A DNA stretch of 64,000 nucleotides, taken from Lamellibrachia satsuma. Its lineage: Eukaryota > Annelida > Polychaeta > Sabellida > Siboglinidae. A program made the translations under genes and the position numbers. This document shows positions 56,478-64,000 of this stretch, piece by piece. Position 1 is the stretch's first letter. Each line of letters opens with the position of its first letter. Where the stretch lies: assembly GCA_033239005.1 (NCBI GenBank), contig BSQZ01000033.1, positions 6,221,001-6,285,000 on the forward strand. Direction: 5' to 3'. The notes below the pieces were generated by a model. The model saw only the letters and a list, made by a program, of their open reading frames with translations. It made no database searches and had not been told where the DNA came from.

Positions 56478-57735
56478 GCTCATTTCATGAAATACCAAAC
56501 TGTCTACCGACCATAGTATGCATGCCAGCTCATTTCATGAAATACCAAACTGTCTACCGACCATAGTATGCATGCCAGTTCATTTCATGAAATACCAAAC
56601 TGTCTACCAACCATAGTGTGCATGCCAGTTCATTTCATGAAATACCAAACTGTCTACCGACCATAGTATGCATGCCAGCTCATTTCATGAAATACCAAAC
56701 TGTCTACCGACCATAGTATGCATGCAAGCTCATTTCATGAAATACCAAACTGTCTACTGACCATAGTGTGCATGCCAGCTCATTTCATGAAATACCAAAC
56801 TGTCTACCGACCATAGTATGCATGCCAGCTCATTTCATGAAATACCAAACTGTCTACTGACCATAGTGTGCATGCCAGCTCATTTCATGAAATACCAAAC
56901 TGTCTACCGACCATAGTATGCATGCCAGCTCATTTCATGAAATACCAAACTGTCTACCGACCATAGTATGCATGCCAGTTCATTTCATGAAATACCAAAC
57001 TGTCTACCGACCATAGTATGCATGCCAGCTCATTTCATGAAATACCAAACTGTCTACCGACCATAGTATGCATGCAAGCTCATTTCATGAAATACCAAAC
57101 TGTCTACCGACCATAGTGTGCATGCCAGTTCATTTCATGAAATACCAAACTGTCTACCGACCATAGTATGCATGCCAGTTCATTTCATGAAATACCAAAC
57201 TGTCTACCGACCATAGTGTGCATGCCAGCTCATTTCATGAAATACCAAACTGTCTACTGACCATAGTATGCATGCAAGCTCATTTCATGAAATACCAAAC
57301 TGTCTACCTACCATAGTGTGCATGCCAGTTCATTTCATGAAATACCAAACTGTCTACCGACCATAGTGTGCATGCCAGTTCATTTCATGAAATACCAAAC
57401 TGTCTACCGACCATAGTATGCATGCCAGCTCATTTCATGAAATACCAAACTGTCTACCGACCATAGTATGCATGCCAGCTCATTTCATGAAATACCAAAC
57501 TGTCTACCGACCATAGTATGCATGCAAGTTCATTTCATGAAATACCAAACTGTCTACCGACCATAGTATGCATGCCAGCTCATTTCATGAAATACCAAAC
57601 TGTCTACCGACCATAGTATGCATGCCAGCTCATTTCATGAAATACCAAACTGTCTACCGACCATTGTATGCACGCAAGCTCATTTCATGAAATACCAAAC
57701 TGTCTACCGACCATAGTATGCATGCAAGCTCATTT
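56478..57735. repeat. 50-bp minisatellite, about 25 copies
   Basis: Unit CATTTCATGAAATACCAAAC, TGTCTACCGACCATAGTATG, CATGCCAGCT, with a few alternating variants (CCGA/CTGA, GTATG/GTGTG, GCCAG/GCAAG). It includes the palindromes TTTCATGAAA and GCATGC. The largest array in the window. Confidence 0.97.
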
Positions 57736-57837
57736 GTGCAAACGTGTTATTTAGTTTTAATGAAAACATTGGATAAACCATGAAATTAATGTTGGCTCAT
57801 TCGAACAATAATTCTGCGAAAATAGGGCGAAAGATTT

Positions 57838-57839
<2 letters not shown>

Positions 57840-57901
<62 letters not shown>
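57840..57901. repeat. (TA)n microsatellite
   Basis: About 31 uninterrupted TA units, 100 bases past the 50-bp minisatellite. Confidence 0.96.
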
Positions 57902-57905
<4 letters not shown>

Positions 57906-57911
57906 CACATG

Positions 57912-58290
57912 ACCATGAATTCACACTTTTGCAAATTACCCGATCTAATGATCAACGTCAAATCTTTCAATGATTTTAATTAAAGTATCAAAGTTAAACT
58001 TAAAATTGCTATTAAACTGACACATGTTAATTAAACTATTCACACGACAGATCATCAATAAACCTGATGGGCTAAATGAATAGATCATCAATAAACCTGA
58101 TGGGCTAAATGAATAGATCATCAATAAACCTGATGGGCTAAATGAATAGATCATCAATAAACCTGATGGGCTAAATGAATAGATCATCAATAAACCTGAT
58201 GGGCTAAATGAATAGATCATCAATAAACCTGATGGGCTAAATGAATAGATCATCAATAAACCTGATGGGCTAAATGAATTGCAAAGGTAT
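57912..58290. repeat. Dispersed repeat copy with an internal 33-bp unit amplified 7 times
   Basis: The flanks TTCACACTTTTGCAAATTAC, CGATCTAATGATC and AAATGAATTGCA match, in inverse orientation, the copy at 61.95-62.14 kb. Here the segment AGATCATCAATAAACCTGAT, GGGCTAAATGAAT (33 bp) is present 7 times in perfect tandem; the other copy has one diverged version. Confidence 0.88.
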
Positions 58291-58299
58291 ATTTTATAT

Positions 58300-61270
58300 A
58301 GTTATGCAAAAACATGTTTTTTTATGACTATACACTTGTATTTCTAGAAATATGACACAAGGACAGCTAGTCAGGGTGTCAGCCAGGGACTACAGCACAT
58401 AGCCCTGTCAACTTACAACAGGTCTGGGCATTTACAATGTTTCACTTGTTCAGTATCTGTGCCATTCATTGTTGTTTGGGAGTTAACAGCGACTGCCACA
58501 CTGCCCTGGCTGAGCTACAGACTACAGTGCTGGAGGCAGAGTTGTTCCTCCTCTTTTCTTGATCAATGCCAGCCTCACCCCACACTTCAGGGACAAAGAC
58601 GAAAGCTACTACACTTTTTCAAGCAGAAAGCCCCAGTGACTGTTGTTACTCCAGGATACTGACAATACTTGTATTCACGTAGTTGACTGGGGCATTAACA
58701 AAAGTTGACATACACAGCACAGCTCAGGCATCCAATACTATCTTGTGAAGGACATGAATGGGAAGGTTGTGGCATTTTGCCAATGATCTTTAGTATTTGT
58801 ATCAATATGTTTTTCAATACTGTGTCACTAACAACTGTTTCCAGAATGTCTTCCTGTTTTATAGAATCTGAACACTCTCACATAATATAAATACCACTGA
58901 TTTGCAAATGATGTCTTTATGATCTCAATTTTAATTGTTTGTCTGGTTATCAGTGTAGGCAATACGTGCAAAAGTATTTATTATTAATGCTAACACTGTA
59001 GAAAATCTGACACTTCATCCATCAATGTGCTCAGACTATTAGAGGCTGAAGGAGACTGATGAACATCTGTAAGAAGGATGAATTATGCTTCAGCAGAAGA
59101 TACATCATTTCAAAGTTATCTATATGACATGGGATTGTCTTTGTGGAAAGGTGAATAATAGATGACACCAATGTCTCCTCTAGTTCTGTCACTGTGAGGC
59201 TCATGACAAACGTATTACCCCTTGATTTCAGTCTCAGCCAGGTTTCTGTCAGTGCCACAATACCAGGGTCATTGTCATCAAGTAACATGACAACTTGGGC
59301 CACTGTGGAATCTATTTAAACAAGAGACAGTGTCCATGCCCACTGCAATTAGATTTAGCATGCAGGCTTCAGATCTAACTTGATATGTGCTGGGCAAGGG
59401 TTTATTAACACAACAACAGGACTCTTCTTTGATGGCATACAGCCCTGCAGGCCCTGGGGTTTGATCCATAGTTCAAGCACCCAAGTGATGCAACAGTATT
59501 ATTGTCCAGTGCAGGTAAGATCTGGTCCATAGTTCAATCCACAATTCAATGTAATTATTGTGGTCATGCTGTTACACGCTATTTCTAGCCATGAACAAGT
59601 GATTGGGTTCTCTGGAGAAATCATTCATTCACTGTTCTGTTACTGTTACTACTGTAGGCCGTAGGGCATCAGCTGTCACATTGCTGTGGTACACAGTTGC
59701 ATGCTAGTGTTTGGAGACAACAATGTCAGTCCAACTAGCATCGCATATTCTGCTAATTTTTTTTTTTCCTTGCTGCTCCCTCTATAAATGGATGAGGCTA
59801 GTTTATGTACTGCTTCAGCTGTTATCCCTTTCCGGGTTCTCCCTATCGGCAGAACCCCACTTGTCACCTTCCTTTGCCTTTCTTACATCTCTCTTTAGAC
59901 AGTCCTTCCATCTCAGTAGGTCTTTTCCTACGGCGTGGCTGTTTCATCACCTCTGCTCAATAATGTTGAAATATAAAAACCATTAAACTGTCCACAAAAA
60001 TCACACAGGAAACGTTAACGTGATGCATCACCAGACCAGGTAAGCTTGGCTGAATATATCAAAATTGTATAGGATTGGCTGAACATGCAGTACTAGTCCA
60101 GTGTATTGCATCACCAATTAAACGTTAATTAAACTAATATCCACGACAGTCAATCACTATGTTGCTCGTGTCCTCAGAATACAAACTATATCACTTCAAT
60201 GAATTAAATTACTTAAGATGAATAGTAGCATACAGGTAACATTTTGTTCAGTATCACGTCGTGAATCGCGATACAAGTTACGCAGATCGCTATGCAGTAC
60301 TAAAAACGCATCGCGTAAAATCGCGAACCCTATTTGGCGGTAATAAAATATCCGTGTGCTAGTTTGTACCTAATCATATATAGGTATTAACTACCAAACG
60401 AAACCAATTCGTCTCATCATTTCTGCATGCAAAGTTGTGTCAAGTTTCCGGTCTGTTTAATAGCAGACGTCACCTTTATCCGCGTGGTGTCGCAACAATC
60501 GCACACAAAACCATGTCTAGTTCAAGGTTGTGGTTCGTTTATGGAAAGTGAAGTGGTGGCAACTAACGACTTCGTGTCTAGTAAAGTTAGTAGTCCTAGT
60601 AGTAGATGAACTACACAAGCAGGTCACTATGCCACGGCAGAAACGGTGATAGGCACTACACATGACTGTTGTGTGTTCCCAGCTTGAGGACACGGCCTCA
60701 GTAGATGTTGTCTCCATGAGGCAAAACACTGCATGCGAGTGACGTGAATTTGAGAACGGAGATTAGTGATGCCACAGTTGCTCAGTGACATATGATAGTG
60801 GTAGGCACTACACATAACTGTTGTGCAACACATTCAGTGGGTGTATCTGAATTGAATTTGTACCTGACTTTTGATTTAGTGATCATGTCAAATAAAAACT
60901 GGAGTCAGATACCAAGTTTTGCTGTAATACTTATAGGTTAGAAACACGATAACGTTTTTGCAAAAAAATGTATTTATATCTTACTTGCCTTAAAAAAAAT
61001 TGCTACACAAAATGAGCAATTGCTAATCAATTTCTAAAGACAGAGCACATTATTTGTAGCCACACTGGCAGGCACATTGCATGTCAATCTCATATGTATT
61101 ATTTCAGTATGAAGCCCAGAAAAGAGCATAACTCTTCAGGTAACAACATAATGGGCTGTGACATCAAACTATGCTGGTGTATTGAAGGATATTGCCTTGA
61201 GACCACCAAATAATAACTGAAGCTAAGACGGTGTCTTCTAACTAGTACAATCCTTTCGAGTGTATCCAAA
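58300..61270. other. Stretch without recognisable gene
   Basis: Only short frames and unique sequence. It should contain or precede the 5' exons of XYLT, but I find no signal-anchor exon. A CRE-like GACGTCAC at about 60466 sits in a locally CpG-rich patch (60240-60560) without an identifiable transcript. Confidence 0.4.
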
Positions 61271-61274
61271 ATAG

Positions 61275-61790
61275 AGACCAGACCATATCATAAGAAGGAT
61301 ATAGATACGCTTGAACGCATACAAAGGAGAGCAACTAAAATGATTCCAGAACTGAGAGACCTTAGTTATGAAGAACGCCTGAAAGAATGTGGTTTAACAA
61401 CTCTAGAGACAAGCAGGTTAAGAGAAGATCAGATTGAAGTTTTTAAGATATTGAATGGGTATGAAAATATTGATAGAAATATGTTTTTCTCACTCAAGAA
61501 GGATAGCAGAACTAGAGGACATGAGGTAAAATTAGTAAAGGATCAATGTAGATTGGACATCAGGAAGCACTCGTTCTCACAGAGGACAATAAATTAATGG
61601 AACAAATTGTCTACAGATTGTGTAACTGCTAGCAGCGTGAATATGTTTAAAAACAAGGTTGACACATATCTCAGGAAGGCGGGTTATAAGTAGATGAACA
61701 TTGTTGGACTCTCGATAAGCCAATGGCTTCCTTGTCCACTTGCCATCTGGGCCTTTGGCTTGGATGGCAAATCTTGTTAAAAATATGACT
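61275..61790 (+). mobile_element. LINE 3' end, CR1-like family A
   Basis: [80 protein letters not shown] and the shared 3' terminus GGCTTCCTTGTCCACTTGCC with AAATCTTGTT. The frame is nearly intact apart from a stop after QRTIN; this copy is younger than the 48-kb one but 5'-truncated. Confidence 0.92.
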
Positions 61791-61949
61791 ATGATTATTA
61801 ATATTTTGGGTTCTAGTGACACAACATTTGTATATGGATTAATAACATATATACCAGGTATATGGATTACACACAAACACACAAGAACATTCTGTACACA
61901 ATAGCGCTAGGTTACCCAAAATGAACCATGGCACCATTGTAAGATATCT

Positions 61950-62140
61950 TATGCAATTCATTTAGGCGATTTAGCCCATCGTGAATCAGGTTTGTTGATG
62001 TTCAAATCTGTAGTGTGTGAATAGTAAGTAATATGTGCAGTTGGTTTAAACAAAAGATTGCATGCTTTTGTTGAAATTATCAAATGAATTGACTTAGATC
62101 ATTAGATCGTGTAACTTACAAAAGTGTGAATAGCTTTAGG
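61950..62140. repeat. Second copy of the 57.9-58.3 kb repeat, inverted
   Basis: TGCAATTCATTTAGGCGATT, TAGCCCATCGTGAATCAGG and GATCATTAGATCGTGTAACT, ACAAAAGTGTGAATAG are the reverse complement of the first copy, without the 33-bp amplification. Confidence 0.8.
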
Positions 62141-62739
62141 TTTATATAAATGTTACAGTATATATAGCGTACGTGTAGAGAGAGTGAGAACATAGCGACT
62201 TTTGGCAATTTTAGTCAAACTTTGACCAGTCAAAAATAATTTAATAGTTTGTCTGGTGATTTCACCAAAACTAGATAATTTACACAAATGAGCTAGGATG
62301 TCATAGTGGATGTACTAATATTACTAAATAGGTTTGAGTTTTTACTAAATTATTCTAAAACGAGATGATGAAGTAGCTTAAAAAATTATTCGTCGACAAA
62401 CTGTTTGCAGAACAATAGTGTATCCATGACAAAATGTGCCCGATCCCAGTCTGAAAATATTTAACATATTATCTTGCTAATAATACTGTTTAAGGTGTTC
62501 TTGTCTTGCCTTGCTTTACAATAAAAAAATTATGTTTGAATAATTTAGGATGCTATTGAGCAATCATTGGCATAGAGGTGTGATTGCTTTGGCACACATC
62601 AAAACAATTCCACAAATTATTTACTAATTAATTATTAATTTTATTCAAATTAAATCAGCCACTGAAACATATACATATACCATGACACCAAGCCCTTAGC
62701 CAGAAATAAAATTTTGCCAGTCTTGAACATTTTAAAAAC

Positions 62740-62890
62740 TTAAACACGCGAATGGCTTCCGTGGAAGCCATTATTGGCCTAATTAAGTTTTTTCAATGGC
62801 AAGCCAATGCTGGTTGACATAGTAGTGACAGCCATTATTTGTCCATTTTGTTTTTGCACTGGTAAAGCCAGTGCAAGTTCAGCAAATGTC
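62740..62890. repeat. Cluster of small hairpins
   Basis: AATGGCTTCCGTGGAAGCCATT (10-bp perfect arms, about 62751), TTGGC...GCCAA and GCACTGGTAAAGCCAGTGC (about 62857). Could be a decayed foldback element. Confidence 0.5.
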
Positions 62891-63445
62891 ATATTAGCTG
62901 TGCAGCGAGGTTGGCGTTATCACCTGCACAGTATTACTGAATAGAAGAAGGGCCAACACATGAAGGTTCATGAGAAAATTACTTGAAAATTTATAAACAT
63001 GGAAGTAATGTTTGAAACATCTTAAGACTTTAAATACATGGATTCAAATATGCCTAATATTAACAAATATGATCACAATCACACTCAAAATCAAATGCTT
63101 GACACTAAAAGTAAAGCAAGACAACAAATAAAAATAGAATAGATAAAAACTGGGTTAAGAAATGGGCAAACTATAAAAAGCTTATATCTAGCCTAATAAC
63201 ATTTATGTTCATTATGTGTAAGTGTAAGATATAGCAGTAACATAATTGGTTTTGAAAGTAATACATTGAAATATTACTTCTTTTAAAAAACAGCAACTAT
63301 CCAGATTCAGTATTGCCTGGCTATTGCCCATTTTGGGAAAAAAATGAATTTACTACACTGAGCACAGACTAATCGTTCGTGGTTTGCCTGCCGCTTGAGT
63401 TGAAGAACCAGGAAGCTGCTGCCGATAGTAGTGCCTACACACCGG

Positions 63446-63850
63446 TTATGTAAGTGAATCGGAGCATGAATCAGACTCAATTTTGAAGTTTACCGCGATC
63501 GCGCTTGGCCACTGCAGAGTGTCAGCAGTGGGCGACAATACAGTAGCGTCTCGGTTACTAGTGACAGGCACATCAACATTATGGATCTCCACCAACGTAA
63601 CAAAGGATGCTGACTCGGACTGTTTATGGATAATCTTAGGAAAGCTGCTTTTATTCACGTTTACGAAAAAAAGGCATTGATTGCGGTGAACTCTGACGTT
63701 GACATATCGCATCTTTTCACTCGCTTGGCAGGTGCCATTTTGAACTTGCCCCACGACATCCGGGTCATGGGATTGTTTCTTCAAATGAGAGCGCCAATGG
63801 ATAGGCACTGAGAAAGGCCACATAAACACGTTTCCCAACCAATGACACAC
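63446..63850 (-). other. CpG-rich open stretch, possible exon of unknown gene
   Basis: A 134-codon minus-strand frame, unusually long and CpG-rich for this window, ends SDSCSDSLT. A second minus-strand frame offers an ATG in a good context (AAAATGG, MAPAKRVKRCDMSTSEF) followed by a GTAAAC donor-like site near 63655. Two plus-strand frames overlap as well. I recognise none of them; it may be a first exon or promoter region of a neighbouring gene. Confidence 0.25.
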
Positions 63851-64000
63851 GATTACAATAAATAGAGATCAAACGCAGTATCATTATTTTCCAACGATGT
63901 CAAAGTTAAAAATATATAGTCTTATATATCGGCGGTATTCGCTATTCTACTGTCGACAGCATTCGCAAAATTATTACCGTGTGCTCTAAGCCTAAGTTAG

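Noticed and set aside
57945..58256. Frame with repeated IYSFSPSGLLM
   Set aside because: By-product of the 33-bp tandem unit, which happens to be a multiple of three.

Overview
The window is nuclear DNA from an animal, most likely a marine invertebrate. The reasons are two intron-rich genes with ordinary GT-AG splicing, about 37% GC, many (TA)n, (CA)n and (CCCA)n tracts, several CR1/Rex-type LINE fragments, a tRNA-derived SINE, and a peptide O-xylosyltransferase with a WSC domain (an invertebrate arrangement). I cannot name the species. A lophotrochozoan such as a mollusc is a guess.

Both recognisable genes lie on the minus strand. (1) About 1-20 kb: an animal-type fatty acid synthase (FASN). 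I reconstructed 19 coding exons, about 1,829 codons, covering KS, MAT, DH, the degenerate methyltransferase (psi-ME) and the first half of ER. The rest of ER, KR, ACP and TE lie beyond the left edge. A TATA/CCAAT promoter with a short non-coding first exon is proposed at 19.95-20.09 kb. (2) 37.65-53.95 kb: 11 exons (835 codons plus stop) of a peptide O-xylosyltransferase (XYLT), which starts glycosaminoglycan chains on proteoglycans. They cover a pre-domain, a two-exon WSC domain, the GT14 catalytic domain and the XylT C-terminal domain. Its 5' exons, with the membrane anchor, were not found. FASN makes palmitate in the cytosol and XYLT works in the secretory pathway, so they are neighbours and not a functional unit.

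Between and around the genes (20-37.6 kb and 54-64 kb) I see mostly transposon debris and tandem repeats: at least six LINE pieces, one SINE with a 10-bp target duplication, a non-autonomous hAT with a perfect 8-bp target duplication, two TIR elements flanked by TA, small foldback elements, and palindromes centred on (TA)n.

The most unusual theme is that both genes repeatedly carry tandem repeats built from their own exon edges. Splice donors, splice acceptors or the adjoining codons are copied 2 to about 20 times in the flanking intron at FASN exons 8 (both sides) and 11 and at XYLT exons 2 and 5, with a weaker case at XYLT exon 9. I found no prokaryotic system, CRISPR array or rRNA gene.
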